Both the position numbers and the translations under genes were made by a program. From contig NC_090750.1 of assembly GCF_036898095.1 (NCBI RefSeq), positions 87,849,767-87,913,766 on the forward strand: a stretch of DNA of 64,000 nt, given 5' to 3'. Position 1 is the first letter of the stretch. Each line of letters opens with the position of its first letter. This stretch comes from Palaemon carinicauda. Its lineage: Eukaryota; Arthropoda; Malacostraca; Decapoda; Palaemonidae. Shown one piece after another: positions 1 to 11,874 of the stretch. The notes under the pieces are model-generated. The model saw only the letters and a program-made list of their open reading frames with translations. It was not told the DNA's origin and did not search any database.

Positions 1-2060
1 AAACTTGAGAATTCTGATAGAGACCAAGACACCACAGGAATGGGTGTAGATGGTCTCAGTAGATTGGGCGATGTTATGAAACATACCAACAGTCAAGATC
101 CATATCAAAGGCACACTTAATAGGTTCTGTTAAAACCTATTTTCCAGTCCTACTTGGTTACTAGGGTAGCCGGGGACCTGACCAAAGCCCAATGGGGCAA
201 AGGCTCGATGCCATGATAGTGTCATGGACCTGACCCAGTGTGTCAGCCTAGGGGGCCTAAACACAGAGCTGTAAACAGTATCTACTTGGTTACCGGGACA
301 GTTGGGGAAATGAGCCTGGCTCAAAACACAGGGCCCTATCACCCTCCCTATAAGGTCAGGAGACACTCGGGAGTCACCAACCCCCTCAGGAGAGGTGGTA
401 TTGAAGGAGCTCTTTCCTACAACTATAGCTGACAAGCCCTTCTCAAGTTCTTCCTCTTAGAAGAGATGACAAAGTCAGAGGCCAAAGATGGGCAGGGGTT
501 CAAAGCCGTGACACAGTCACCGGCCTCTGAAGGAGTTAGGGAATTGAGAAAAGATTAAACAGAAAAGTAATTTAACCTAAAACTACCAAAACCAACCTGA
601 CAACTCTAGCCTTAAATTTCTTAGTAGCTTCTGGATTTCTCACCAAAAGATAGAAGGACCTCCTCTCATCCTTTTGTAATACAAAATTATTTCAGGTTGA
701 GAAACTAAATAATGTAAATAATTGCCATGAGGCTAGACAAAAAAATACAAACTTTAAGGCACCATAATAGACAGGAAATTATCCTATACCATTTACTGTA
801 CAGGTCCAAAATATCTATTCAAACCAGAACATTGCGTGCAGCTACCTTAGTACTTAAAACTCAGCAATCTTTGTGAGAATAACAGGCTTCCTTCAAAAAG
901 TGTTTGACAAAAACTGATCTAGTATGCCCATGAGTAGCTGCTAAAACTTTTTCATAAGAAAGATTATTAAAAAAATTAAGCAAAGTAATAGTACCAATAT
1001 CATGGAGCATAACCTGCAAGTCCCCCATCCAACCTAAATCCAATTCGATGTGAGCAGTAGTCACTAATGCCCTAATAAGAGAGGACATAACCTTTTAGGA
1101 GATATGCTAACCCTACAAAATAAATTAAGAACTTTCAAATGCTATCTGTCTATATAAACCTTATCAATGTTAATTGGACAAAGAAACCTTTTCTTTTAAT
1201 TACTATTCACTGTATTCCATAATGAGGGATTGTGGCAAAAAATGAGGTAGACTTCTCGTCTTGAAATCATTCTTAACCCTAAAACTTGGCAGGGATGATA
1301 CCAATTAATCAATTGTGAAGTCTACATTTTTGGAAAGCACTTGCAATTCACAAATATGTTTAGTTGAAGCCAAACCTAACAGAAAAAAAGTTTTGGTCAA
1401 ACGTCGTTAAGTCCTTGAAAGCCAGGCCTTGAAACTGCTCAAACCAGGGACTTTTTAAATACAGTACTATAATGTAATACCACACCTAATTCCAATGACC
1501 TGAACTATTAACTAGAGGTTTTTCAATAGCAAAGCATAGCGAGAATAAATCCAATAAAATATGCTGCACAATAGGATGAAGCCTTAAACTATAATTCTTG
1601 ATATCTAAAATATGGACTTTCTTCTTATAAAAAAGGAAACAATATTATACAAACTAGTTCTAATGATCAAACCTTTCCTGGATTTGTAACAATCAGAATA
1701 GACATTCCATTGCCTCTGACACAATTTAATGGTAATGGTCTTATGAAAGCTAAAATAGACTATGTAGAGAAATTAGAGAACCCCTTTTTTTCTATGGATA
1801 TGGTAGACAGTATCCTTACAGTTAGCTGAAGTATGTGGAGAGCTTAGCTGAGACACTTGTGAGAGAGGTCATCTGAGATGATTCGACTTGCAAATTAACC
1901 TTTTTAGGCAATCCGACAAAAGAGACCAAAGATCCGTAAACCACTCCCTCCGAGGCCAACAGAGAGCAACCAGTGTCATCCTGTATTACAGTAACACCCA
2001 AAACTTGTTTATCATTACTCAAATCATTGAGAATGGGGGAACTTGTAAAAATCACTAATT
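1..2060. other. No gene recognised; intergenic
   Basis: I see no ORF with family resemblance on either strand. A short plus-strand open stretch at 1-118 reads ...GVDGLSRLGD..., faintly like the end of a retroelement RNase H domain, but it is too short to assign. The rest is AT-rich single-copy-looking sequence or repeats too decayed to name. Confidence 0.4.
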
Positions 2061-2064
2061 TCAA

Positions 2065-3800
2065 GAGCAATTTGTATTTTTTTTTTAACTATACAAGCAC
2101 AAGTTCTTTAATAAGAGTGTGACTTTAGCTAAGCTGGAATGCCGGTTAAAGTTTTAATGAGGTAGTTATGGCTACTGGGGATGGGGGGGGGATGTAACCC
2201 AGCTACACAACAGTCTGCTAGCCACTCGCTTTTGACATCAGGAGGTGGTTGAAGCAGGAGGTGTAAATTAAAAGTGATGACTGTATACTTACAAAAAATT
2301 TAAATTACTTTAATAATTTGTTATTTGTTCCTTATAGAATACAAACCATCATACTTTAATATGAGGCTCAACCTAAAGAGGAGAAGTCCATATGAATCGA
2401 AAACTAGCGGGTTAAACTTTCTGAGAAGTGTCAGAGTTTGGGGATGTCATTTGCATTAAGTTTAGCCCATACTAAGTGAACCTGGTAAACAGTCAAAGAA
2501 ACTAATTCCTTGTAAACTATAAGAGAAATGGGTCTGCATATATTCTATCCATCCAAGCTGATACTTCTTAACAAATCTTGTCTGTAAAGAAAAGTTACTC
2601 AGTTATGAAGTTTACCTGCATCTAGCGTCCAGTCCAGATTATGATGGTCATGATTGCTACAGCCCCAAGAAAGGGGGAAGAGTACAAAAACAGTCATTCT
2701 ATCTTTCATTCTAGGTTTATGTCAAAACTGCTATTCTAGAGATACTTTTTGTCTCATGAGGAAACTAGGCTGGCTACACCAAGCTGTTGAACAGCTACCA
2801 CCTGACCCAGGATAAAGGTATCCAAAGACTTCAAAGTACTGTAGTGTATACTCCTGTAAGCAGTGGGAGGTGAAGGCTGCCTAGCATTTCCAGGTTCCTT
2901 CCTTCAAAACCTGTGCCACCAACCGGATCTTATTGAAGTTAGAGTGGACTTTGTGAGGCCTTGCCTGAGATGGCCCTCAAATCCTATTGTTGGTTTAAGG
3001 AAAGGCACGTCTGATGGTCTTACAAAGCCAGAACGAAATAGAGTTCTTAGATCTTTCTCTTAGCTCTATTGGTGCAAGAAAAAATCTCTGCTTCTCAAGT
3101 GTGAAACACCAAGGTAACACGCCAAAGAGCACTGATAAGACAGAGAAACAAGAGTTCATAATTCACACTGGATGCATCTTGGAGAAAAGAGATAGAGGAC
3201 TCAAACCTTGTAATGTGGAATGCTGTGTTCTGGGTATTAGCTACAAACTTGGGATCAAAAGAAAAGGAGACCTCCTTCCATCCCTCTGAATGATCTGTGA
3301 CATTTAAAATGCCATGCAGCCCAACAGCCTGCTTTGCTGACACCAGTCTCAAAAGCTAGTGCGAGGGGCAGGCAGAAGAGGTTTGTGAACTCGGGTATGA
3401 TCCCACTCTGAGGGCCTGTGATCCAGGGATAGACAAGACTGTTTAATGCTCCTCATGAGCATAGACAGTCCCTATGATAAAGAAAGGTCTAACCCATTCA
3501 GTCTGCAGACCTGGCTAAATCCTGAGTGATAGTCATCCCTTGGCAATTAAAGTTGCCTGTTAGCCCATTTCTCTCACCCAAATGTGACTGGCTGACAACT
3601 CCCCAGCAAAGAATGTTGTCCTAAAATGTATATATTTTGTCTGCTCATAGAGCTAGATGTAAGCCAATATGGTCGTGTTGTTGCAACAATCCACCAGATG
3701 TCTCCTCAATGATCTTGGAAACCTTGCAGTGCAATAAAGGCTGCTAGCCCAAGGACATCAAATAGTAGATGCTTCTTCTCATGCCGACACTGCTGAAATG
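2065..3800 (-). mobile_element. Decayed DIRS-type element, 3' part (remnant R1)
   Basis: The left end (2065-2110) and the stretch at 2285-2370 look like the DIRS left terminus and internal complementary region of element C: AATTTGTT followed by TTTGTTCC and ATACAAACC. Going right, in minus-strand order, come tyrosine recombinase fragments (2760-3360) and an RNase H fragment near 3655-3680 reading CNNTTILAYI, which matches the DNTTVVAYI motif of the intact elements. The order YR then RNase H fits a minus-strand DIRS. Many stops and indels show it is old. The right border is not defined. Confidence 0.7.
2760..3360 (-). pseudogene. DIRS tyrosine recombinase fragment, decayed
   Basis: Minus-strand translation gives LVSAKQAVGLHGI and GWKEVSFSFDPKFVANTQN at 3180-3352. 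These match LASAKRVSELHGL and GWGEVTFSFVPEFVAKTQN of the better preserved elements, with the first catalytic Arg region changed (KRV to KQA). Around 2790-2880 another frame gives LAQVLKEGTW and AAFTSHCLQE, matching the C-terminal VTQVLQAGVW...FTAHYLQD. The catalytic Tyr is replaced by Cys. Several frameshifts separate the pieces. It cannot encode an active recombinase. Confidence 0.75.
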
Positions 3801-4455
3801 ATACTGTCATTCAGGAGTGTGCCCCTCCATCTCTTCAATGTATCTGAGCACAGGTGTGCATCAGGAAGAGGAAAGTTGAGTGGGACTCTCCTATGAGGGT
3901 TACTCATTAGCCAACAGGAGAATCATTCAACTCCTATGAAGAGGGATGGCAATCCAGTAATTCAAGAGATCCCTGGTGAAGGGGCTTATTTGAGGCACGA
4001 GCTTCGTCATTGAGGAATGATGGCTGAGAAGATTCTGCCCACACTGTGAAAGATCTGAATGACTGGGCTCATCGCTCCAGATGCACACTCCCCGGAGTAT
4101 GAGACAGGGGAGTAAGAGCAGGAGCTGCAAAAGCAAATGCACCTGATAAGTGGATGTAAGAAGCAAAGCTCTCTTCCTCCCCCTCAAAGTATACATCTGT
4201 TACCACAAGGAAGCCACAAGAATGATGGAAAACAAACATGCCCTTAGAAAGAGCACAGAAAGGGAATTTACAGCCGGTTTGACAAAAAACACTGAATGTA
4301 AAGTCCTTCCTCCAACAAATGAGTGTTTTGCCTCACACTAACAATAAACAGCCAGTACAGTATTCACTTCCTGAAAGAAAACAAAAGTGAAAAGTTTACT
4401 TGAGACACACTGGTACATCCATACTCGATGCGACCGAAAACATAACTGAAGACAC
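3801..4455. other. Unassigned spacer, possibly continuation of remnant R1
   Basis: The position upstream of the RNase H fragment (on the minus strand) is where RT would be expected, but no RT motif such as YLDD is recognisable. I cannot assign the sequence. Confidence 0.3.
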
Positions 4456-4457
<2 letters not shown>

Positions 4458-4491
<34 letters not shown>

Positions 4492-5163
4492 CAAGCTACA
4501 ACCCTAGTTAGAAAAGCAAGATGCTATAAGCCCAGGGGCTCCAACAGGGAAAAATAGCCCAGTGAGGAAAGGAAATAAGGAAATAAATAAATGAAGAGAA
4601 CAAATTAACAATAAATTATTCTAAAATAAGTAACAACGTCAAAACAGACATGTCATATATAAACTATTAACATAAAAAACAAACATGTCATAAATAAACT
4701 ATAAAAAGACTCATGTCCGCCTGCTCAACAAAAAAGCATTTGCTCCAACTTTGAACTTTTGAAGTTCTACTGATTCAACCACCCGATTAGGAAGATCATT
4801 CCACAACTTGGTAACAGCTGGAATAAAACTTCTAGAGTACTGCGTAGTATTGAGCCTCGTGATGGAGAAGGCCTGCCTATTAGAATTAACTGCCTGCCTA
4901 GTATTACGAACAGGATAGAATTGTCCAGGGAGATCTGAATGTAAAGGATGGTCAGAGTTATGAAAAATCTTATGCAACATGCATAATGAACTAATTGAAC
5001 GACGGTGCCAGAGATTAATATCTAGATCAGGAATAAGAAATTTAATAGACCGTAAGTTTCTGTCCAACAAATTAAGATGAGAATCAGCAGCTGAAGACCA
5101 GACAGGAGAACAATACTCAAAACAAGGTAGAATGAAAGAATTAAAACACTTCTTTGACAGGTA
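4458..5163 (-). mobile_element. 5'-truncated non-LTR retrotransposon (LINE) with (TAA)n tail
   Basis: On the plus strand the element begins with about ten ATT/TTA repeats (4458-4487), which is the microsatellite tail of a minus-strand LINE. A 3' UTR of about 220 bp follows, then the reverse-transcriptase C-terminal ORF. The same 3' UTR (CAAGCTACAACCCTAGTT, AAATAGCCCAGTGAGGAAAG) recurs at 63765-64000 and in part at 45140-45230, so this is a family with at least three copies here. Truncation at about 5163 is typical of target-primed insertion. Confidence 0.8.
4711..5163 (-). pseudogene. LINE reverse transcriptase C-terminal fragment
   Basis: The minus-strand translation contains ILPCFEYCSPVWSSAADSH, then LNLLDRNLRS, HRRSISSLCMLHKIFHN, SFIPAVTKLWNDLPN and a C-terminal FKVGANAFLL. 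This is the conserved thumb/C-terminal region found after the RT palm in jockey/CR1/I-like non-LTR elements. The endonuclease and the catalytic RT palm (FADD-type motif) are absent, so this is the truncated 3' end of ORF2. There is a frame change near 5070, so it is not one continuous frame. I cannot choose the clade from this piece. Confidence 0.8.
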
Positions 5164-5557
5164 AGGGGGCGGGGATCCTTGCCCTCGATCCCACCTGTCT
5201 CTAACTGCTCAATAAACAATTCAACGGCCATCCAACTTTTGTGCGGATACATGCTCCCTATATAAAGGCCGATTTTTTGTATCCGAGAAGGAACAAAATA
5301 ATACTTAGCACAAATGAACGTAGGAAAAGATCCAACAGTCACGGAAGCAGTGCAATTGCATTTCTGTACTTATTCCAGCCAAAGATATATCACCCAGGGC
5401 TTCTCCCTCATGCCACCTATTGTTGACCAACTACCTTATTAACAAATCAATGGCCCTTCCAGCACCACTGAAAATATATTCCTATTTCATTACCCGAAAA
5501 GTTTGTATATGCATAAGAACAAATCTATTTCTTTAACTATTGAATTAATAAAAACAT
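5164..5557. other. Unassigned spacer between LINE and DIRS C
   Basis: An open minus-strand stretch (5165-5342) runs into the LINE frame but shows no RT similarity, so I treat it as flanking or other repeat sequence. Confidence 0.3.
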
Positions 5558-5603
5558 GACAAATTCGTAGATAATTTGTATTTTTCCTAACTATACAAAC
5601 TTT

Positions 5604-5762
5604 AGCTATTTATATATGGTAATTACTTCGGCGTAGCTGAATGACGAGCCATAAGAATTTTAACGAGGGTTTACTACCCCACCGCTAGTTAGCGGGGGGG
5701 TAGGGAGGGGTAGCTTGCTACCCCTCCCCCCTCACACACACAGTGAGTGCTTCACTTTGCTT
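5604..5762. repeat. Left inverted terminal repeat of DIRS C
   Basis: Reverse-complement match to 16339-16483, including AATTACTTCGGCGTAGCTGA and GAGGGTTTACTACCCCACCG. It contains a palindrome with 12-bp arms (5703-5714 and 5717-5728) separated by TT. Confidence 0.9.
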
Positions 5763-5805
5763 AGAGGTAGGACTTATCCCGGGGGACAGGGCTGGCAGGC
5801 AAATA

Positions 5806-5908
5806 TGTGTAAATAGCTAAGGTTTGTATAGTTAGGAAAAATACAAATTATCTACGAATTTGTTAATTGTTCCGTAACTGAAATACAATACACGCTATTT
5901 ACATAGGG
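5806..5908. repeat. Internal complementary region (ICR) of DIRS C
   Basis: The first half (to about 5862) is the reverse complement of the outermost left end (5560-5615). The second half (from about 5866) is the reverse complement of the outermost right end (about 16470-16508). The ICR thus reads as a circle junction of the two termini. In DIRS-1 models the ICR templates the missing ends during circular DNA synthesis. Confidence 0.85.
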
Positions 5909-6383
5909 TGACTTAACCCTTAGGAAGGGTGGTAAGTCCCTGTCATACTGGCTATGGCTTGCCCTTGGAATCCATACTCGAGTTTGTACGTACTCAGACA
6001 ATAGAGAGTCCCTGCTCCTCGCTAGCAGCTGTGAAACTGCTGCGGCCTACGTAAGGTGTGTGCGAAGGTGAAAAGTGACTCGTCCTAGGAAGTTGACCTG
6101 GAGTTCCTCAGATGGAAATCTAGGCTAGGACTCTCCCAGTACCACCTCGTCAGGGTATGGGGACATGACAGTATTACACTTAATATTAGGAACACAAGGA
6201 AGCATGGTTTACCTGCAGTGGTTTGAGGTCAGCTGTGCAGAGAACCCAGGATGCTGCTTTCTCCAAGGGAGGAGAGGATGAAGAAAAGAATAAAGGCCAG
6301 GCATACCTTTTCATTCATGCAGACTAAAACCGGGTAACAATGCCCTCAACCTTCTGCTACTTGTCCATTAAGGAGCTTGAGGT

Positions 6384-7772
6384 TTAGACCAGCTGTTGTG
6401 CAGCCACCACAGGGCCGATAGAAAACGTATCGAGCCTCCTGTGGGTCACGTCTTGCAGGTAGTGGGCTGTGAAGGTGGTCTGACGCTTCCACACCCCAGC
6501 TTGCAGGACCTGTGTCACTGAATAATTCTTCTTGAAGGCCAGGGACGTAGCTATGCCCCTGACATCATGCGCTCTAGGGCGACGTGATGGAGAAGGGTCA
6601 GGATTCAAGGCCAGGTGTATTACCTTGCGAATCCAGGCTGAGATGGTATTCCTGGTGACCCTTCTCTTCGTTTTCCCAGTGCTCACGAACAAGGCTTGAA
6701 CCTGGGGACGAACTGCAGCTGTTCTCTTAAGATACAACCTCAGACTCCTTACTGGGCAAAGTAGGAGATGGTCTGGGTCATCTGTTACAGAACGGAGACT
6801 CGAAACCTGGAAAGAGTCGAACCGAGGGTCCGGCACTCCCGGGTTCTGAGTCTTGGCAACAAACTCAGGGACGAAGCTGAACGTTACCTCCCCCCATCCC
6901 CTTGAATGGGCGATGTCGTATGAAAGACCATGTAGTTCGCTGACTCGCTTGGCCGAGGCCAAAGCTAGCAAGAACACCGTCTTCCAAGTAAGGTGGCGAT
7001 CTGAAGCCTGGCGTAGTGGTTCGTAGGGAGGTCTCTTTAGAGACCTGAGAACTCGAACCACGTTCCAAGGAGGGGGTCTCACTTCCGACTGAGGGCAGGT
7101 AAGTTCATAGCTTCGTATGAGAAGAGAAAGTTCCAGCGAAGAAGAAATGTCCATTCCTTTGAGCCTGAAGGCAAGACTTAAGGCTGAGCGATAGCCTTTC
7201 ACTGCCGAGACTGAAAGGCGCATTTCCTCCCGCAAATACACGACAACAACCACAGAAAACTCGCCACTTCGCCTGGTAGACCCCTGCGGATGACTTGCGC
7301 AGGTGTCCAGACATTCTGTTCGCAACTCGTTGTGAAAATCCTCTCTTTTTGAGAAGATACTGGACAGTCTCCAGGCGTGAAGTCGAAGCGAAGCTACGGC
7401 TTTGTGGAAGGTGTAGGCATGTGGTTGTTTGAGTAGCTCGTGACGTGGAGGGAGTTCCCTTGGAGGCTCCGTAAGGAGTTGCAGAAGGTCCGGGAACCAT
7501 TCTGCGTGATGCCATAGCGGAGCTATGAGGGTCATTGAAAGGTTGACCGATATTCTGGTCTTGTTGAGTACTCTCCTCATCAGACAGAACGGGGGAAAGG
7601 CGTACACATCGATGTTGTCACACCGTTGTTGGAAGGCATCTTGCCAGAGAGCCTTGGGATCCGGGACTAGGGAGCAGTACAGCGGGAGCTTGTAGTTCAG
7701 CGCTGTAGCGAACAGGTCCACAGTCGGGGAACCCCACAAAGTCAGGACTTTGTTGGCTACTTGAGGATCCAA
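6384..7772 (-). pseudogene. DIRS C: RNase H-distal region plus tyrosine recombinase
   Basis: A 462-codon open stretch. It begins in the conserved segment after RNase H (PTVDLFATALNYKLPLYCS, YAFPPFCLMRR), which in DIRS literature is compared with a DAM-like methyltransferase fold; I only see the motif. The C-terminal half is a lambda-integrase-type recombinase: first Arg in LASAKRVSELHGL, HDVR (His and second Arg), a Trp in VLQAGVWKRQ and the nucleophile Tyr in FTAHYLQD. All five catalytic positions are present. A TAG codon just upstream (7779-7781) cuts it from the RT-RNase H frame; the sister copy D has GAG there. The N-terminal core-binding domain is partly out of frame near 7250-7330. Probably inactive. 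Confidence 0.85.
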
Positions 7773-7778
7773 ACACCA

Positions 7779-8783
7779 CTAGGTACTCACTATCTGTGTC
7801 GCTCTGCTCAGACTGTCGGCGAGCACATTCCTTTTGCCCGAAATGAAGCGAGCTGCTAGTGTGATCGAGTGGACTTCGGACCATCTCAGTATCTCTACTG
7901 CAAGATGGGATAGCTGTTCTGAAAAGGTACCTCCCTGCTTGTTGATATAAGCCACTACTGTGGTGTTGTCGCTCATCACTACCACAGAGTGGCCCGCCAG
8001 GACTTGGTGGAACTTCTGAAGTGCCAGGAACATGGCCTTCATTTCTAGCAGGTTTATGTGAAGGTACTTTTCTGATTCTGACCACAGGCCTAAGGTCCTG
8101 TGGTTCAGAACGTGGGCCCCCCACCCTTTCTTTGATGCGTCCGAAAACAACATCAAGTCCGGGGGGAGGACGAGAAGATCCACTCCCTTTCGTAGGTTCT
8201 CGTCTGCCACCCACCACTGGAGATCCGTCTGTTCCGGTTGTCCCATAGGGATCAGGGTGTCCGGGGAATCGTGTCCTTGATTCCATCGCGACTTGAGTCG
8301 CCACTGGAGAGATCTCATTCTGAGGCGACTGTTGGGAACCAGACGGGCCAGGGAGGAGAGATGGCCGAGGAGACGTAACCACGTTTGGGCTGGAAGTTCT
8401 TCTCGTGTGAGGAAAGGTCTCGCGACCTTCCTCAGCCTTGCTATCCTGTCGTCTGATGGGAAGGCTTTGTGGAGATTGGTGTCTATGACCATGCCTAGGT
8501 ATACCAGTCTCTGAGAGGGCTGCAGAGAGGACTTCTCGAGATTTACCATGATCCCTAGATCTTGGCAAAGTTCGAGAAGCTTGTCTCGGTAGCGAAGAAG
8601 GGTTGCCTTCGAGTCTGCTAGGATCAGCCAGTCGTCCAGATAACAGAGGAGACGGATGCCGATCCTGTGAGCCCATGATGAAATCAGGGTGATCACCTTG
8701 GTGAACACTTGGGGTGCTGTGGAGAGACCAAAGCACAGCACCTTGAACTGGTAGATCTTGTCGTCTAGGCAAAATCTTAAGTA
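7779..8783 (-). pseudogene. DIRS C: RT (3' half) and RNase H
   Basis: The translation starts at LCFGLSTAPQVFTKV, then the RT active-site box CYLDDWLILADS, then the RNase H domain: LLFSDASKKGWGAH (first Asp), LLEMKAMFLAL (Glu), VVVMSDNTTVVAYI (Asp) and NVLADSLSR (last Asp). All RNase H acidic residues are visible. The upstream palm motif LDLKDAYFQIPV lies across the Tigger insertion at 11880-12000. The frame ends at a TAG at 7779-7781. A second frame is also open across most of this region (7618-8883), the usual RT/YR overlap of DIRS elements. Confidence 0.85.
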
Positions 8784-11700
8784 TAGTGTATAGTGATGCC
8801 TCAGGATACGAAAGTAATCCGTTCAGGATACGGTTTCGTATCCTGAGTCCCGTTTTACATGTAAATAGCCTAATACGTTCCAAGCCTTACGAAAAGACAC
8901 CTTTTCTTTCATAAACATGTTAAACTGTAGTAATAAACATGCAATACAGCCATTTCTATCATTCAATAATTAACCCAACTGTTCAGAAACCACTATGAGA
9001 TTATTCAATAATGTAGTTATAGCCTAGTTATCCCCTCCAAGCCCTAAGAAAACGGTCCGTTTTCTTTACTACTGTATAAAAGTTACGGTACTGTATGTAA
9101 AGCATTTGGATCAGTGAAGGTGTATTGTTACCTGTACGTACACCTAAATTAAGGATTGATACCCTGAAAAAAAGGTTACAGTTAATTAGTGTAACAAAAA
9201 AGTTGAAACTTACCTTTTGATTGAGACGATGTCTGATAGCGAAGTCGCGGCAGAGGAGGATGGCATAAGGCAGAAAACGTAACAAGTGACAGACTACGTA
9301 CAGTAATTTACACACTTAACACGTTAACACTTAAACTTTACGAAATAAAAAAATGGCAGAAATAATTAACACTTAACATTACGTATGGAAAACTATAAAA
9401 TGAAAGAAAAAATTACTTTAACACTTAACGGTAACATAAAACTTAAAATTGGATTTTTTTTTTTGCTTTTTTATAACTACGTTTTTCATATTTTCTAAAT
9501 TTCTTCTACTTCTTCATCACTTACTTTTTTCTGTTTCTTTTCTTTACTTTCACCTTCTAATTCTTCATCACTTCCTCTTTTCTGTTGCTTTTCTTCACTT
9601 TCACCTTCGTCTTGGCCTACTAATACCGCTGGCCTCTTTAATAAGAAACTATCCATTGAAGCTTGTTTCTGCCTACTTTTCAACACATTTCTAAAATGCG
9701 TTAGGCAAACGTCATTGCAGTGTTGAAGCGCATGGTTGGTATAAACTTTTTCTGGATGTTCCTTTTCGACGTAGTCTGCCATTTTATGGAAACATGTGAG
9801 AATTTCCTTAATGTCTGCCATTTTCAAAGGTGTAACATCCTCCTCATCACCGCTAGAGAACTGCTCTTGAACAACACTCATTTGCATCGTCTCCAACTCC
9901 TTCAGGTCGTCCGTCATCAACTCCTCGTGGTGCTCCTCGATAAGTTCATCTATATCCTTGGCGCTAACTTCCAGCCTCATGGACGTACCAAGATGTACGA
10001 TATCAGCCACCTCAGACTGCTGAATGGTTTCAGGATCGTCAACGATCTCGGCTTCGCCTCCAGGCTTCCCGAACCCCTTGAAGTCTCGTGCAGAGACAGC
10101 ATCAGGCCACAGCTTCCTCCAAGATGAGTTCAGGGTACGCCTAGAAACTTCCTGCCAAGCGAGATCGATGAGTTTGAGGCATATCACGATATTAAAGTGA
10201 TCTTTCCAGAATTCACGCAGAGTGAGGTTTGTACTCTCTGTGACTTGGAAACATCTCTGGAAGAGATGCTTCGTGTACAATTTTTTAAAATTTGAAATAA
10301 CTTGCTGGTCCATGGGCTGGAGGAGAGGGGTGGTGTTAGGCGGTAGATATAGGACCTTTATGAAGGAATACTCGGCCAGAAGATATTCCTCGAGGCCAGG
10401 AGGGTGAGCTGGAGCATTGTCCAACACCAGCATACATTTCATAGGGAGGCGCTTTTCTTCCAAATATTTTCGGACAGTCGGACCGAAGCAGACATTCACC
10501 CAATCAATGAAAAGTTGCCTCGTTACCCAGGCTTTAGCATTCGCCCTCCACATCAAAGGAAGGTTCTCCTTGATGACTTTGTGGGCTTTGAAGGCTCGGG
10601 AATTTTCTGAATGGTACACCAGCAGGGGCTTTATCTTGCAGTCCCCACTGGCGTTTGCACAAAAAGCAAGGTTAAGCCTGTCCTTCATAGGCTTATGTCC
10701 GGGTAGCCTCTTCTCCTCCGCCGTGATGAACGTCCGACGAGGCATTTTCTTCCAGAAAAGCCCTGTTTCGTCGCAATTGAAAACTTGCTGCGAACTGTAG
10801 CCTTCCTGCAGAGTCAACTCGTCGAACGTTTTAACAAAGGCTTCGGCGGCCTTCGTGTCTGAGCTGGCTGGCTCTCCATGCCGTACCACTGAATGAATGC
10901 CAGTCCTTTTCTTGAATTTCTCGAACCACCCCCGAGAAGCCTTGAACTCTGGGGGTTCCTGCTGGGATGTTCCTTCTCCTGCCCCTTCTTCGGCCTGAGA
11001 ATGCACAATATCACCGAAAATGGCGGAGGCCTTCTGGCAAATTGTAGTCTCAGTGATGGTGTCTCCTGAGATCTCTTTGTCTTTGATCCACACAAGAAGC
11101 AGCCTCTCCATCTCGTCATGCACGTGGGTTCTCTTGTTGGAGAAAATAGTGACGCCCTTAGAAGGTGCCGCTGCTTTGATGGCCGCCTTCTGCTTCAGGA
11201 TGGTGCCTATTGTAGATGGATTCCGGCCATACTCCTTGGCGATCGCACTTAAACGCATGCCAGACTCGTACTTTTTACGATTTGAAGTTTCGTCTCCATC
11301 GAGAGCATCGTCTTCTTCTTCTTTCCTTCGGCAACATTCTTGGGACCCATGGCTACAGTAATACGTAATATAATACACTACATACGTTATATACAGTACT
11401 ATGTATAGTAAACACTAACACAGTACAGTGCACAGTAACGAATGTTTAATAACGATAACACGTGGCGTACGAATGTACTGTATATTAACTCTACGTCAAA
11501 CAAGCGAAAGCACACTATGTCTGTTAACGATACCGCGGTCGGAACGAAAAGAGAGAGAGAGAGATAAACGCCCGTGCGTAAGCAAGCTGGGATAGTTGCC
11601 GACCAATAGGAAAGCAGGATCTTATGGCGTCAGCTAGCATCTGAGTAGGGAGATAACCAATGGGTGAGCGGGAGGCTGTAAGTGAGTCTAACCAAGTTCA

Positions 11701-11871
11701 AAGACTGGCGGCGCGCGCTTTTTAAAATTACTCTCGGCGAAGAGTTGGGATCTCGTAAGATTTTCGTATCCTGAAATTTTATTCGTATACTGGGGCATAA
11801 AAATCTTCGAATCGCTTTTCGTATCCTGAATTTTTCGTAAGCAGAAACTTTCGTATCCAGAGGTATCACTG
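8784..11871 (-). mobile_element. Tigger/pogo-type DNA transposon inserted in DIRS C
   Basis: A 3.09-kb insertion flanked by TA (8782-8783 and 11872-11873). The ends are imperfect inverted repeats: AGTGATGCCTCAGGATACGA on the left, and on the right the complement of AGTGATACCTCTGGATACGA. Subterminal copies of the AGGATACGAAA motif sit at both ends. The uninterrupted site exists in sister element D at 57901-57925 (CTTAAGTACTTCCT), which fixes the borders and the TA duplication. It carries one transposase gene. Confidence 0.92.
9495..11350 (-). pseudogene. Tigger (pogo/jerky-like) transposase, one frameshift
   Basis: The product is a DDE transposase for cut-and-paste transposition. The likely ATG is at 11350 (MGPKNVAEGKKKK), followed by a psq/CENP-B helix-turn-helix (SAIAKEYGRNPSTIGTILKQ), a CENPB second DNA-binding domain (GWFEKFKKRTGI) and a DDE_1 catalytic core. 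Its Asp residues lie in NCDETGLFW, LVLDNAPAH and LLQPMDQQVI, at about residues 203, 320 and 357 of the 627-residue main frame. The tail is acidic and lysine-rich. The ATG frame and the main frame differ by one base; the break is near a T5 run at 11273-11277 (plus strand), just before the helix-turn-helix. The rest is unbroken, so loss was recent or recoverable from an internal start. Similar host genes (JRK, TIGD) exist, but the flanking TIRs mark this as an element. Confidence 0.9.
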
Positions 11872-11874
11872 TAC

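Noticed and set aside
1..118. RNase H C-terminus of a retroelement (GVDGLSRLGD)
   Set aside because: Only a seven-residue resemblance at the window edge, with no supporting motif upstream or downstream.
7618..8883. Separate 421-codon gene antiparallel to nothing known
   Set aside because: It is the alternative frame over DIRS C RT-RNase H, with Ser/Arg/Pro-rich composition and no domain. Treated as frame overlap, not a gene.
9449..10800. Plus-strand ORFs opposite the transposase
   Set aside because: Shadows of the Tigger transposase coding strand.
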